Shown one piece after another: positions 25,740-35,370 of a DNA stretch of 64,000 nt. This DNA comes from an uncultured Pseudomonadales bacterium. GTDB lineage: Bacteria; Pseudomonadota; Gammaproteobacteria; Pseudomonadales; Pseudohongiellaceae. The position numbers and the translations under genes are program-made. Within the stretch, counting starts at the first letter, position 1. Each line of letters starts with the position of its first letter. The DNA lies in NCBI GenBank assembly GCA_947259995.1, contig CAMYOK010000014.1, positions 174,078-238,077 of the forward strand, read 5' to 3'. The notes beneath the pieces were generated by a model that saw only the letters and a program-made list of their open reading frames with translations, ran no database searches and was not told the origin of the DNA.

Positions 25740-26555
25740 CTAGTCCGCTGAGTCGCTCATCAATAATCGTTCAACAAAGAATTCGAGCCTGCCGCTGGCT
25801 TGGCGATTGATCGGCCAATCCAATACTTCTTGCGCTAGCTTTCTGTAAGCAATTGCGGCCTTGCTCGAAGGATAGGTCTCTAAAGTCGCTTTCTGACGTT
25901 GTGCGGATTTGCGCACCGCCTCATCCCAAGGCACGTCCCCTGCATACTGCAGAGTCACATCTAAAAATCGTTCCGCAACGCGTACAAACTTATTGTAGAG
26001 ATTGCGCCCTTCTTCTGGCGTTCGCGTCATATTGGCCAGGACTCTGAAGCGTTGAATGCCAAAATCGCGATTGAGCAATTTCACTAAGGCATAAGCATCG
26101 GTGATCGACGAAGGCTCGTCGCACACCACAACGATAATTTCCTGCGAGGCGCGTACAAAACTCACCACACTTTCCGAGATCCCTGCCGCCGTATCGATGA
26201 CTAATACATCGAGCTGATCATCCAACTCGCTAAAGGCGCGAATCAAACCAGCGTTCTCCGCTGGACTCAATTGTGTCAACGACTGCACGCCAGAGGCCGC
26301 TGGAATAACCTTTAAACCGCCAACAGTGGTTATCAAAACATCGCGCAAGGAGCATTCGCCTTTCATCACTTCTGCGAGAGTCTTCTCGGCTTTGATGCCT
26401 AGTTGAATATCGACATTTGCCAGACCAAGGTCGGCGTCCATCAATATCACGCGTTTATTTGCCTCCACTAGCGCCAAACTTAAATTTACTGAGACATTCG
26501 TTTTACCGACACCTCCTTTACCACCGGTGACGGCAACTACTTGCACTGGCTTCAT
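25740..26555 (-). CDS. flhG: FlhG/FleN, MinD-like ATPase limiting flagellar number
   Basis: FlhG is a ParA/MinD-type ATPase that restricts polar flagella to one or few, partly by antagonising the master activator FleQ and stimulating the FlhF GTPase. The deviant Walker A is GGKGGVGKTNVSVNLS near residues 11-26, followed by LMDADLGLANVD and the VIDTAAGIS switch. The C-terminal segment beyond 245 is probably the amphipathic membrane helix (RLEFFVERLLM). It overlaps flhF by four bases. Confidence 0.95.
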   Translation of the reverse strand: MKPVQVVAVTGGKGGVGKTNVSVNLSLALVEANKRVILMDADLGLANVDIQLGIKAEKTLAEVMKGECSLRDVLITTVGGLKVIPAASGVQSLTQLSPAENAGLIRAFSELDDQLDVLVIDTAAGISESVVSFVRASQEIIVVVCDEPSSITDAYALVKLLNRDFGIQRFRVLANMTRTPEEGRNLYNKFVRVAERFLDVTLQYAGDVPWDEAVRKSAQRQKATLETYPSSKAAIAYRKLAQEVLDWPINRQASGRLEFFVERLLMSDSAD

Positions 26556-28024
26556 CTAGCCACTCCCTGTGCGGCCCCCTGCAAGGGACCCTCTTGATTC
26601 AATGGGCTTAATTCATCACTGTATACACTGCCAAATTCGTACATCAATCTCTCGCTCTCCTCTTCACTATGGACAGATAAGGCTACTGCCTTGCTGACCA
26701 AATTATGAGCTTGTGCGACCTTGATGTCATCGGGAATATTCTGGCCGTGAGTCTCGTAGGCCACTGGCAACGATCGCTCGATCACGAGGGACAAGGCATC
26801 GCCCATGGTGCCAGCTTCGTCCAATTTACTGAGTATGCACGCTTGCAAGCCGGCGGCCGCATACGTACGACACGCATTCGCTAATACCGATGCCTGGCTA
26901 GTGCAGGCCATTACCAGTAGGTTTTGCACCTCTGGGCAGTTGCGCAAGGTTTGCAGTTGAAACTGTAAACTTGGGTCATTGGCGTGAAGGCCTGCCGTAT
27001 CAATCAGCACTAATGATTTGTGCTTTAACGAGGCGAGGATCTGTGGAAGGCTATGGGTCTCATCCACCACTCGGACACTCACTCCTAAAATTCGACCGAA
27101 TGTCCGCAGCTGTTCGTGGGCAGCGACTCGGTAACTATCAGTGGTGACCAAGGCGACCGAGTCGGCACCGTGTTCCAATACATATCGGGTCGCCAATTTA
27201 CCAATGGTCGTGGTCTTGCCGACCCCGGTTGGCCCTAGCAAGGCAAAAATTCCCCCTTTAGCGGCAATATCTGTCCCTGCTACAGGCACTTGCCGTGCTA
27301 AAGAGGCAATGGCAAACCGCCAGGCTTCGGCCGAGGTCATATCTTGTTTGAGGTTTCCCAGAAGTGATTTACTTAGCGCCGCAGGCACTCCCATCGCATT
27401 CAATCGCTCCCAGATGCTAGCTTGCACTGGTGTGCGTCGCGCAAATTGCTCCCACGCCATGCCACTTAGCCGCTGCTCCAATAGGCGCCTAATGCCATTG
27501 AGCTCTGAACGCATACGATTCATCTCACGAGATTCGGCCTTACTGCGCTCCTCTTCTGCACGGGCTTGTTGCGCCGCTCTCTGCGCCGCCTCAAGCGCCT
27601 GTCTTTGTGCATTCGCGGCGCGCTCAGCATTGAGTGCCGCATCGATCTGCAGTTGCTGATCTTTCACTGTTTTCAAATTTGGGGTGCTAGCCTGGTGATC
27701 GGCTTCTCGCTGCATTCGCTCGAGGTCGACACTGGCCTTTACCGGCGCTGCAGGCTTGCTGTTTTTGCTCGTTGTCTTTGCTTGTGCTTTAACTTCTGGA
27801 CGCTTAGGGCTTGCTACAGCGGTGTCTCTAGCCGGTGCTGCTGCTTTGTCACGAAGGCTTCCAGTGGACGAAAATGAGATATCGCCAGGCATAGCCGCGG
27901 CTACCACCTCGACACCACCGTCGAGAGAGCGATTCGAAAGAATGACTGCATCCGCACCCATCTCCTCGCGGATCTGAGCAATCGCGCGACGCATGTCTGG
28001 CGCTAGGTATCGTTTCACTTTCAT
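26552..28024 (-). CDS. flhF: FlhF, polar flagellum placement GTPase
   Basis: FlhF is an SRP-type GTPase that marks the cell pole for flagellar assembly. The N-terminal B domain (about 1-200) begins MKVKRYLAPDMRRAI and contains a long Ala/Gln/Glu-rich low-complexity stretch; the NG domain follows, with the G1 motif GPTGVGKTTTIGKLATRY near 260-277, LVTTDSYR, the G3 DTAGLHAND and ILSKLDEAG (G4). Its 490 residues are within range. With FlhG it indicates a polar flagellum. AGAGGA precedes the ATG. Confidence 0.95.
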   Translation of the reverse strand: MKVKRYLAPDMRRAIAQIREEMGADAVILSNRSLDGGVEVVAAAMPGDISFSSTGSLRDKAAAPARDTAVASPKRPEVKAQAKTTSKNSKPAAPVKASVDLERMQREADHQASTPNLKTVKDQQLQIDAALNAERAANAQRQALEAAQRAAQQARAEEERSKAESREMNRMRSELNGIRRLLEQRLSGMAWEQFARRTPVQASIWERLNAMGVPAALSKSLLGNLKQDMTSAEAWRFAIASLARQVPVAGTDIAAKGGIFALLGPTGVGKTTTIGKLATRYVLEHGADSVALVTTDSYRVAAHEQLRTFGRILGVSVRVVDETHSLPQILASLKHKSLVLIDTAGLHANDPSLQFQLQTLRNCPEVQNLLVMACTSQASVLANACRTYAAAGLQACILSKLDEAGTMGDALSLVIERSLPVAYETHGQNIPDDIKVAQAHNLVSKAVALSVHSEEESERLMYEFGSVYSDELSPLNQEGPLQGAAQGVAR

Positions 28025-28081
28025 CTGTTTTTCCTCTTGTCGAAGTGGCGCATGGCTAAGGCGCTACCAAGACTGTTCTGA

Positions 28082-30232
28082 TCAATTTCCGATACTTGCA
28101 ACAACTGTAATCTGTTTGTTATCAGGGATTTCCTGGTAGGAAAGCACCTTCAACCCATTTATCGTAAAGCGCACAAAGCGGCTAAGGACTGCTCGCAATG
28201 GGGCTGGGACTAACAGGACAGCCGGCTTACCTGCCGCCTCTTGTGTACGTGCTGAACTGAGCAATGAGCTTTGTAAACGTTCTGCCATTGCCGGTTCAAT
28301 CACCATACCGTCGTCATTACCGCTGCCCATATTCCCTTGCTGCTGACTCTGTTGCGCAGACTGTTGTACAGACTTAAGCAATAATTGTTCCAGAGATGAG
28401 TCCAATGTCATTACGGGCAGTTCAGCACTGTTTCCATAGATGTTTTGGACGATTACCCGTGCAAGAGCCACACGGGCTGCCGATGTCAAAGCGCCAGGAT
28501 CTTGACTCTTTGCCGCCGCTGCCGCCAAGGCCTCGGCGATTGTGCGCATATCTCGAATAGGCACATCTTCAATCAGTAAGTTCTGCAAGACCTTGAGCAA
28601 GACATTGGTGTTGACCATCGCTGGCAGCTCTTCAGCCAGCTTCTTAGAGGTTTTTCCGAGCATTGCTAATAGCTCATGCACTTCATCATGACCTAAGAGT
28701 TCATGGGCATGCTTATGCAAGATTGTATTCAGGTGGGTCGCGATCACCGTACTACTATCAACAACGGTATAGCCCAATGTTTGCACTTGGTCTTTCTGCG
28801 TCGGCTCGATCCATAGCGCATCTAGGCCAAATGCTGGATCTTTAGTCTCTATTCCCACCGCCTTGCCAAACACTTGCCCTGGGTTGATCGCCATATCGCG
28901 CTCAGGAATCACCTCCGAGCCACCTACATTAACGCCCATCAGGGTAATTCGGTATTCATTGGGCGCCAGATCGAGGTTGTCGCGGATATGCACTGATGGC
29001 ACGAGGAAACCCAGCTCCTGCGATAGTTTTTTACGAATGCCTTTAATCCGGCTGAGCAATTGCCCGCCTTGCGCCTTATCAACCATAGGAATGAGACGAT
29101 ATCCTACCTCTAGGCCTATCACGTCCACGGGCATGACATCGCTCCAAGCCAGGTCTTGCGGCTCTTCCTCTGCATCATCGCGCGCCTTCTGGTCGGCCGT
29201 CTCTTTCTCGACCACATCGCTGGCCGTTTTCTTGTGCCGCCAATAAATTAGGAACGCGCCCGCCCCTGCCAGGGTACTCAAAGCCAAGAAGGCAAAATGT
29301 GGCATGCCCGGCACAATACCCATGATGAACAACACACCTGAAGTAATGCCTAAGGCACGCGGTGTAGCAAACATCTGCCCAGAGACCTGAGCGCCCATCA
29401 TCTCGGAGCTATTATTGCGAGTCACCATGATCGCGGCCGCGGTGGAAAGTACCAACGCGGGAATTTGCGCAACAAGACCGTCACCAATTGTTAGCAAGGC
29501 ATAGCGTTCCATCGCCATGGCAAAATTGAGATCATGCTGCATCATCCCAACACCGACACCGCCGACGATGTTAATAACAAGAATCAAGATGCCGGCGATC
29601 GCATCGCCTTTGACGAATTTGCTGGCACCGTCCATAGAGCCGTAGAAGTCGGCCTCTTGGGTAATCTCTTTGCGGCGCGTCCGAGCTTGTTCTTGGTCGA
29701 TCAAGCCGGCATTCAAGTCTGCGTCGACCGCCATCTGTTTACCCGGCATCGCGTCCAAGGTAAAACGCGCACTCACTTCCGCGATACGGCCAGCACCCTT
29801 GGTCACCACAACAAAGTTAATAATGATTAGAATCATGAAGACGATAAGACCGACCGCGTAGTTGCCGCCGATCACCACCTCACCGAAAGACTCGATCACT
29901 TTACCAGCCGCAGCACCGCCGTTATGGCCTTCAAGTAGCACCACACGCGTTGAGGCGACGTTCAAAGCAAGGCGTAACAAAGTGGCTATCAAGAGGATCG
30001 TCGGGAATACAGCAAAATCGAGTGGGCGCATGGCATAGACCGCCACACACAAGACCACGAGGGCAATGGTAATATTGAAAGTAAAAAACACGTCGAGCAA
30101 AAATGGCGGCAACGGCAGTGTCATCATCGCCAACATGACTAGCAATAGCACTGGGATACCAAGATTCCCGTTGGCTAGTGTACGGGCATTATTTAAAAAC
30201 CCATTACGATTAAGACTGGCGCTTTCACTCAT
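28082..30232 (-). CDS. flhA: FlhA, flagellar export gate protein
   Basis: FlhA is the large gate protein of the flagellar type III secretion system. Eight hydrophobic segments lie in the first about 330 residues, including the FHIPEP-family block around the cytoplasmic loop (KGDAIAGILILVINIVGG). The C-terminal half (about 350-716) is the cytoplasmic docking domain for chaperone-substrate complexes. It is preceded by a 200-base gap after flhB that holds a possible sigma-54 site. Length is normal for Pseudomonas-type FlhA. Confidence 0.96.
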   Translation of the reverse strand: MSESASLNRNGFLNNARTLANGNLGIPVLLLVMLAMMTLPLPPFLLDVFFTFNITIALVVLCVAVYAMRPLDFAVFPTILLIATLLRLALNVASTRVVLLEGHNGGAAAGKVIESFGEVVIGGNYAVGLIVFMILIIINFVVVTKGAGRIAEVSARFTLDAMPGKQMAVDADLNAGLIDQEQARTRRKEITQEADFYGSMDGASKFVKGDAIAGILILVINIVGGVGVGMMQHDLNFAMAMERYALLTIGDGLVAQIPALVLSTAAAIMVTRNNSSEMMGAQVSGQMFATPRALGITSGVLFIMGIVPGMPHFAFLALSTLAGAGAFLIYWRHKKTASDVVEKETADQKARDDAEEEPQDLAWSDVMPVDVIGLEVGYRLIPMVDKAQGGQLLSRIKGIRKKLSQELGFLVPSVHIRDNLDLAPNEYRITLMGVNVGGSEVIPERDMAINPGQVFGKAVGIETKDPAFGLDALWIEPTQKDQVQTLGYTVVDSSTVIATHLNTILHKHAHELLGHDEVHELLAMLGKTSKKLAEELPAMVNTNVLLKVLQNLLIEDVPIRDMRTIAEALAAAAAKSQDPGALTSAARVALARVIVQNIYGNSAELPVMTLDSSLEQLLLKSVQQSAQQSQQQGNMGSGNDDGMVIEPAMAERLQSSLLSSARTQEAAGKPAVLLVPAPLRAVLSRFVRFTINGLKVLSYQEIPDNKQITVVASIGN

Positions 30233-30389
30233 TTGCTGCTTTCTACCTATTTGCGGTTCTTAAACGTCAGTTTCCTTGACGCTATTGAAGGCGTGTCATG
30301 ATTGCTATTCAAATTCTTGACGCGCAACACCCGTTTTATTGACTCTTAGAGCCTGAAATGGGCGTCTTAACACTCACAATAGGAGACGT

Positions 30390-30405
30390 TGCAAAAAGCT
30401 GGCCG
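30390..30405 (-). promoter_or_regulatory. possible sigma-54 promoter of flhA
   Basis: On the minus strand CGGCCA, five bases, then TTGCA gives correct GG-N10-GC spacing, but the -24 element differs from TGGCAC at three positions. It is in the 200-base gap between flhB and flhA, about 150 bases before the flhA start. Confidence 0.42.
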
Positions 30406-30432
30406 ACTTTTTAGACAGGTCGAATTATTTAC

Positions 30433-31572
30433 TTAGTCGTGACGTAATTCGTCGGGGATAGTCAGTTCGCTAGCGAGTACTGGGCGTTTTCTGAGACGGC
30501 CCGCGGCAAACTGTTTGAGTTGATGTAGATAGGCGAGCACTTGCGCAACGGCGATATAGAGTCCGTCTGGAATCTCCTCTCCTACCTTGGTATTAAAGAA
30601 AATTGCCCGCGCCAAGGGTGGCGAAGAAACAATAGGAATATCATGCTGTTGTGCTATTTCTCGGATCTTCTGTGCGACAAAATCAGCCCCTTTAGCCAAC
30701 ATCACTGGGGCGTCTTCCTTACTCTGGTCATAGCGCAAGGCCACGGCATAGTGCTCGGGGTTGGTGATGATGACATCTGCTTCGGGCACATCGCCCATCA
30801 TGCGATTCTGTGACATTTCATACTGAAGTTGTCGAATACGCTGCTTTACCTCTGGGCGCCCTTCCGAATCCTTCATCTCGTCCTTCACTTGCTGCATCGT
30901 CATACGCAGTTTCTGCGTGTGTTGATGAATCTGAAAAGGAATATCGATCATCGAAATTAAGATCATCGCACAGGACATCCACAGCACTGACCATACAATC
31001 AGCTCCACCGACTCGGACATTGCTGGCAGAACCGACTGATGCTGGACACCCAAGATACTGTTGGTATTGATATACAAAATGAGTAGCGCTAGAGAGGCAA
31101 CGACGAGCACTTTGCCAATCGCTTTAAAAAGCTCGACTACAGCATTGCTGCCAAACATACGCCCTAAACCGGACATCGGGTTCATGCGGTTCGCTTTTGG
31201 AGCCACAGATTTAATACTGAAGTTCCAACCGCCAAGCGCGATGGGGGCTAGGAAAGCGAGCAGAAGCAAGACTCCAAAGACTGGTAGCAACGCTGTAAAG
31301 CCAGTCATAAACGACGAACCTAGGTGGGCGAGCATCGCCGAAGGATCAAACAAGATGGCGCGTTCGAGAACGAAATTACTTTCCATGATTTGCGTAAGGG
31401 AGAGCGCAACGCCCCCGCCAAACGCGATCATTGCGCCCGTCCCGCCCAACAAAATCGCGGTCGTATTGAGCTCTTTCGAGCGAGCAATATTACCTTCTTC
31501 GCGGGCGCTATCTAAGCGCTTCTGGGTGGGTTCCTGACTCTTTTCCGCCGAGGAATCTTTATCTTCAGCCAT
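30433..31572 (-). CDS. flhB: FlhB, export gate and substrate-specificity switch
   Basis: FlhB has four N-terminal membrane helices (within about 30-215) and a cytoplasmic domain that cleaves itself to switch export from hook to filament proteins after FliK signals. The cleavage site reads NPEH at residues 271-274, with Glu where the classic form has Thr; cleavage occurs between Asn and Pro, so the key residues are present. The first 30 residues are the conserved KSQEPTQKRLDSAREEGNIARSKE-type start. It follows fliR by 33 bases. Confidence 0.95.
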   Translation of the reverse strand: MAEDKDSSAEKSQEPTQKRLDSAREEGNIARSKELNTTAILLGGTGAMIAFGGGVALSLTQIMESNFVLERAILFDPSAMLAHLGSSFMTGFTALLPVFGVLLLLAFLAPIALGGWNFSIKSVAPKANRMNPMSGLGRMFGSNAVVELFKAIGKVLVVASLALLILYINTNSILGVQHQSVLPAMSESVELIVWSVLWMSCAMILISMIDIPFQIHQHTQKLRMTMQQVKDEMKDSEGRPEVKQRIRQLQYEMSQNRMMGDVPEADVIITNPEHYAVALRYDQSKEDAPVMLAKGADFVAQKIREIAQQHDIPIVSSPPLARAIFFNTKVGEEIPDGLYIAVAQVLAYLHQLKQFAAGRLRKRPVLASELTIPDELRHD

Positions 31573-31605
31573 TTCGCCTACTCATTTTATCAATTACGCA
31601 ACTCT

Positions 31606-32382
31606 TCAGAGCAGCTCTCGTGCCATCGCAAAAAACTCAGCAAAAATATTCTCTGCCGAATCTAAGAAAGTCCCAAGCGTTATCCAGATGATAAATAGAC
31701 CAAACATCAGTGCGACGGGGAAACCAAGCGCAAAGATATTCAACTGTGGTGCTGCACGGGTCATGATGCCGAACGCAAAATTGGTAATCAGCAACGCCGT
31801 CAGTGCAGGCAATGCCAATACTAAGCCGCTAGAAAACACCCAACTCAATGTGTTCACTACACGAATCATCAGGCCTGCCTCAACCCCGAAGGTCGAAATG
31901 GGCACAATAGTGAAACTCTCTATCAAGATCTCTAGCATCACTAAGTGACCGCCAAAGGTCACAAACAAAAGCATCACAAGCATCATATAGACCGTACTCA
32001 TGATCGCCACATTGACACCATTGGCTGGGTCCATCATCGACGCAAAACCCAAGCCCATTTGCATGGCGATCAACTGCCCGGCCATGACAAAAACCTGAAA
32101 CAATAATTGCATAAAGAAGCCGAGAGCGGCGCCAATTAACAGCTGCTGAACTACAACTAAAAATGCTCCGACCGAAACCGCTGAAACTAACGGCACTTCG
32201 GGCAGCAAGGGGGCTAGCAACACCGCAATTGCAACAGCCATCACTATGCGTATACGCATAGGGACCAACTGCGAACCGAAAATAGGGGCGGCTAGAAAAA
32301 ACCCCATGATCCGAAATAAGGGCCAGAGAAAGGAGCCAATATAGGCGCCCAACTCTTCTGCGCTCATCGTGATCAGCTCCAC
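31606..32382 (-). CDS. fliR: FliR, flagellar export gate subunit
   Basis: FliR is one of the core subunits of the FliPQR export gate. The 258-residue protein is nearly all hydrophobic, with about six helices (FLWPLFRIMGFFLAAPIFGS near 14-33 onward). The start is GTG, with GAGGA seven bases upstream; an ATG five codons later is a less likely alternative. It follows fliQ by nine bases. Confidence 0.93.
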   Translation of the reverse strand: MELITMSAEELGAYIGSFLWPLFRIMGFFLAAPIFGSQLVPMRIRIVMAVAIAVLLAPLLPEVPLVSAVSVGAFLVVVQQLLIGAALGFFMQLLFQVFVMAGQLIAMQMGLGFASMMDPANGVNVAIMSTVYMMLVMLLFVTFGGHLVMLEILIESFTIVPISTFGVEAGLMIRVVNTLSWVFSSGLVLALPALTALLITNFAFGIMTRAAPQLNIFALGFPVALMFGLFIIWITLGTFLDSAENIFAEFFAMARELL

Positions 32383-32391
32383 AATACGTCC

Positions 32392-32661
32392 TCAGCCCAA
32401 CATGAAGGGAATGCTGGTGATTAGCTGTTCGGTGAAATCTAGCACTCGTTGCAGCAACCACGGCCCAGCTAAGATGACCGACATTAGAGTTGTTAAAAGT
32501 CGCGGCAAAAAGCTCAATGTCTGCTCGTTGATCTGCGTTGCCGCTTGAAAAGTACTAACGACCAAACCAACAATGAGACTCGGCATCACTATCACCGAGA
32601 CCATCACGACGATGAGAAACATTGCTTCGCGCCAAATATCCACTACGGTATCAGGTGTCAT
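32392..32661 (-). CDS. fliQ: FliQ, flagellar export gate subunit
   Basis: FliQ is an 89-residue protein with two membrane helices (AMFLIVVMVSVIVMPSLIVGL and LLTTLMSVILAGPWLLQRVL). It assembles around FliP and FliR. I choose the ATG at 32661, which gives the typical MTPDTVVDIW start and exact family length; a longer frame would overlap fliP. It sits one base after the fliP stop. Confidence 0.95.
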   Translation of the reverse strand: MTPDTVVDIWREAMFLIVVMVSVIVMPSLIVGLVVSTFQAATQINEQTLSFLPRLLTTLMSVILAGPWLLQRVLDFTEQLITSIPFMLG

Positions 32662-32662
32662 T

Positions 32663-33511
32663 TTAAGTACCAAAACTCGCTGCCAGGGTGCCAATCACCA
32701 TGGCCCAACCATCGACAAGGACAAACAACATTATTTTAAAAGGCAGAGAAATAATGATTGGTGACAACATCATCATCCCCATCGCCATCAATACACTGGC
32801 AACCACTAGGTCGATCACCAAGAATGGGATAAAGAGCATAAAACCGATCTGAAAAGCCGTTTTCAATTCACTCGTAACAAATGCAGGGACGAGTACCGTA
32901 AACGGCACCTCCTCCTGCGTTGCCACCGGCGCCGATTGCGACAGATCCATAAACAGTGATAAATCCGACTCCCTAGTTTGCGCCATCATGAAACTACGCA
33001 CAGGTATTTCTGCCTGCAGCAAGGCATCGCCGGCACTCATCTGCTCAGCTAGATAAGGTTGTAGGGCGTTGGTGTTAATGTCTTGCAGAACTGGCGTCAT
33101 CACAAAAAAAGACAGAAACAAAGCCAGGCCGAGTAATATTTGATTGGAAGGCGTTTGTTGCAAGCCAAGAGCTTGGCGCAAAATTGCAAACACTACCAAG
33201 ATGCGCGTAAACGACGTCATCATCATTAACAATGCCGGAAGCAACGTTAAAAGCGTCATCAACAACAGTATCTGAATACTCACAGAATAATTCTGTGTGC
33301 CGTTCTCGTTGGTGCTAACCGTTAGGGCCGGCACACCTAGATTGGCGTTGGAAGTCAATAAATCGAATGCACTTTGTGGAGAAAGATCTTCTGTCGAGGC
33401 CGTTGTGGTCGTGCTGCCATCGGGTGTTTGTGCTGACACGGGCATTGCCATGAGCAAGACCGCCACCAAGGCAAAAAGGATCGTTGCAAACTGTAAGGTA
33501 CTCAATCTCAC
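32663..33511 (-). CDS. fliP: FliP, flagellar export gate subunit
   Basis: FliP forms the pentameric core of the export gate. It has a cleavable-looking signal sequence ([18 protein letters not shown]), a variable Ser/Thr-rich linker, and four conserved helices: [21 protein letters not shown] in part, the [12 protein letters not shown] block, and the C-terminal [23 protein letters not shown] segment. It starts with GTG that overlaps the fliO stop (GTGA); AAGGA lies nine bases upstream. Length 282 residues. Confidence 0.95.
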   Translation of the reverse strand: MRLSTLQFATILFALVAVLLMAMPVSAQTPDGSTTTTASTEDLSPQSAFDLLTSNANLGVPALTVSTNENGTQNYSVSIQILLLMTLLTLLPALLMMMTSFTRILVVFAILRQALGLQQTPSNQILLGLALFLSFFVMTPVLQDINTNALQPYLAEQMSAGDALLQAEIPVRSFMMAQTRESDLSLFMDLSQSAPVATQEEVPFTVLVPAFVTSELKTAFQIGFMLFIPFLVIDLVVASVLMAMGMMMLSPIIISLPFKIMLFVLVDGWAMVIGTLAASFGT

Positions 33512-33915
33512 TTTTGTTGATCCTTATTGAGCAGCCCTTGTAACTTGGCTGCAAACTCACTATTGACAGAGCTAGGTTTGTCAGTCGCCGAACTCAGTTC
33601 AATCGCAGGCTTATCGAATACATGAAGTGTGTTGATCTGATTGGACGTAACACCAACGAGTAATTGCGTTTCCCCAACCTCGACTAGTGCAATACGTTCT
33701 CGATTTCCGACAGAGGTCACACTGCGCACTTTAATCACTCCCATTGGCGCCAACATGCCACCATTGAGCCGCTTGTAAGCCCAAGCGCAGGCGAAGATAA
33801 ACCCCACTACCACGGCCAGCCAAAGAATCATCTCTAACATGGCCGAAAGGCTCATCACAGATGCGCCTTGTTGGCCGGCAGCACTGGCTGCGACTGCAGT
33901 TAGTAAACTATTCAC
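33508..33915 (-). CDS. fliO: FliO, export gate assembly protein
   Basis: FliO stabilises FliP during gate assembly. The 135-residue protein has a single membrane helix ([19 protein letters not shown], about 29-47) and a cytoplasmic beta-rich tail with [28 protein letters not shown], typical in part of the family. CAGGAG precedes the ATG. Sequence conservation is low in this family, so position between fliN and fliP is part of the evidence. Confidence 0.9.
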   Translation of the reverse strand: MNSLLTAVAASAAGQQGASVMSLSAMLEMILWLAVVVGFIFACAWAYKRLNGGMLAPMGVIKVRSVTSVGNRERIALVEVGETQLLVGVTSNQINTLHVFDKPAIELSSATDKPSSVNSEFAAKLQGLLNKDQQK

Positions 33916-33985
33916 ATGAACTCCTGCACGAGTCTGGCCCGCACGCGTTTGTGGTGCTGAATTAGGCGCCTATCGTGTTAATGTT

Positions 33986-34366
33986 TTAGCGCAGCTTCTT
34001 TATGCGCTCGGAGGGGCTTATGACATCCGTCATACGAATGCCAAATTTATCGTTGACGACAACGACTTCGCCATGCGCGATCAAAGTGCCATTGACCATG
34101 ACATCGAGTGGCTCACCCGCCAAACGATCCAACTCAATAACGGAGCCCTGATTGAGTTGCAACAAGTTGCGAATCGTAATAGAAGCACTGCCCACTTCCA
34201 TCGATATTTGCACAGGTATATCTAAGATTACATCGAGGTCTGGGCTGCCGCCGTTAGCGTTCTTTGTGGGTGGTATAGCACCATTGCCTTCCTTCGCAAT
34301 ACCCTCAACAAATTTACCGGCATCGGCAGGATTCGTTCGCCCCTCGTTCTGTGGATCATCAGCCAT
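33986..34366 (-). CDS. fliN: FliN, flagellar motor switch protein
   Basis: FliN forms the bottom of the C ring with FliM and receives the chemotaxis signal. After a 45-residue variable N-terminus, the SpoA domain reads VILDIPVQISMEVGSASI and LLQLNQGSVIELDRLAGEPLD, ending GIRMTDVISPSERIKKL. I choose the ATG at 34366, two bases before the end of fliM, because AGGGGA stands upstream; it gives 126 residues. A longer frame would lie within fliM. Confidence 0.95.
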   Translation of the reverse strand: MADDPQNEGRTNPADAGKFVEGIAKEGNGAIPPTKNANGGSPDLDVILDIPVQISMEVGSASITIRNLLQLNQGSVIELDRLAGEPLDVMVNGTLIAHGEVVVVNDKFGIRMTDVISPSERIKKLR

Positions 34367-34367
34367 T

Positions 34368-35357
34368 TTATTTCCCCTTGCTTGCCGAATTGCCATTGTT
34401 GGCAATAAAGCTATCGATTTTTAGTGCGAGATTGCCGTTCGATACGCCAATCTTGGTGTTAAACATTGGTATTCCATTCGCCTTTAACACGACTGTTTCT
34501 GGCATATCTACTGGTACAATATCGCCCGCTTCTAGGTCCACAACATCGCGCAATGTAATGGCTTGTTGAAACATTCTGCAGCCGAACTCCACACGTGCGT
34601 CCATGATGTCCTCACGTATCGCCTCACCCCAACTTTCGTCGAGATCATCCACTTCGACCCGCACCCCTTCTTCCAGGATTTCGCGAATTGGCTCGATCAT
34701 CTTAAATGGCAGTGCCAGTTGCATTTCTCCACCGCCACCGCCTGCGAAGGTGACAGAGAACACCGTAATCATAATGAGTTCGCTTGGTGCTAAAATCGTG
34801 AGGTTATCGGGATCCACCTCCGAGCGCTGTGGCTCTAAATCGACTGGATACACTTTCTTCCAGGCTTGTGCGAGATCGACATAGGCTTGATTGAGCACCA
34901 TCTGCAGCACACGTTGCTCGGTCGGTGTAAACTCACGACTTTCAATTTTTACTTCGCGCCCTGTGCCGCCGAAAAAATTATCTACCATGCGAAAAACTAG
35001 AGATGCGTCCATGGACAATACAGCCGTCCCACGTAGCGGACGCAGCTTGAATAGATTTAGACTAGTCGGCATGTACAAAGAGTTTTTGTACTCACTGAAT
35101 TTACCGATCTTGGTACCAGTGATACTCACCTGTGCTTCGCGCCGAAGCAGATTAAAAAGATTGCCGCCTGTGGCATTGGCAAACTTCTCATTAATCGTTT
35201 CAAGTGTCGGCATCTTGTGGCGGACCACATGTTCCTGACTCGTGAGATCATATGCACGCACATTCTGCGCACCATCTCCACTATCGACATCGACCTCACC
35301 TTCGTCGACGCCATGGAGCAGCGCGTTAATCTCTTCTTGTGATAAGAGGTCTTGCAT
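34368..35357 (-). CDS. fliM: FliM, flagellar motor switch protein
   Basis: FliM links FliG to FliN in the C ring and binds phosphorylated CheY through its N-terminal peptide, here LLSQEEINALLHGV (residues 4-17), which is intact. The central domain (about 45-230) and the C-terminal SpoA domain (about 250-325) follow. Because the CheY-binding peptide is retained, the cell should have a chemotaxis system although none is in this window. It follows fliL by 13 bases. Confidence 0.96.
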   Translation of the reverse strand: MQDLLSQEEINALLHGVDEGEVDVDSGDGAQNVRAYDLTSQEHVVRHKMPTLETINEKFANATGGNLFNLLRREAQVSITGTKIGKFSEYKNSLYMPTSLNLFKLRPLRGTAVLSMDASLVFRMVDNFFGGTGREVKIESREFTPTEQRVLQMVLNQAYVDLAQAWKKVYPVDLEPQRSEVDPDNLTILAPSELIMITVFSVTFAGGGGGEMQLALPFKMIEPIREILEEGVRVEVDDLDESWGEAIREDIMDARVEFGCRMFQQAITLRDVVDLEAGDIVPVDMPETVVLKANGIPMFNTKIGVSNGNLALKIDSFIANNGNSASKGK

Positions 35358-35370
35358 TTTTCTTACCTGT

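Noticed and set aside
27141..27659. A 172-codon plus-strand frame rich in Ser, Ala, Cys and Arg
   Set aside because: It is the complement of flhF and has the biased composition expected of a shadow frame.
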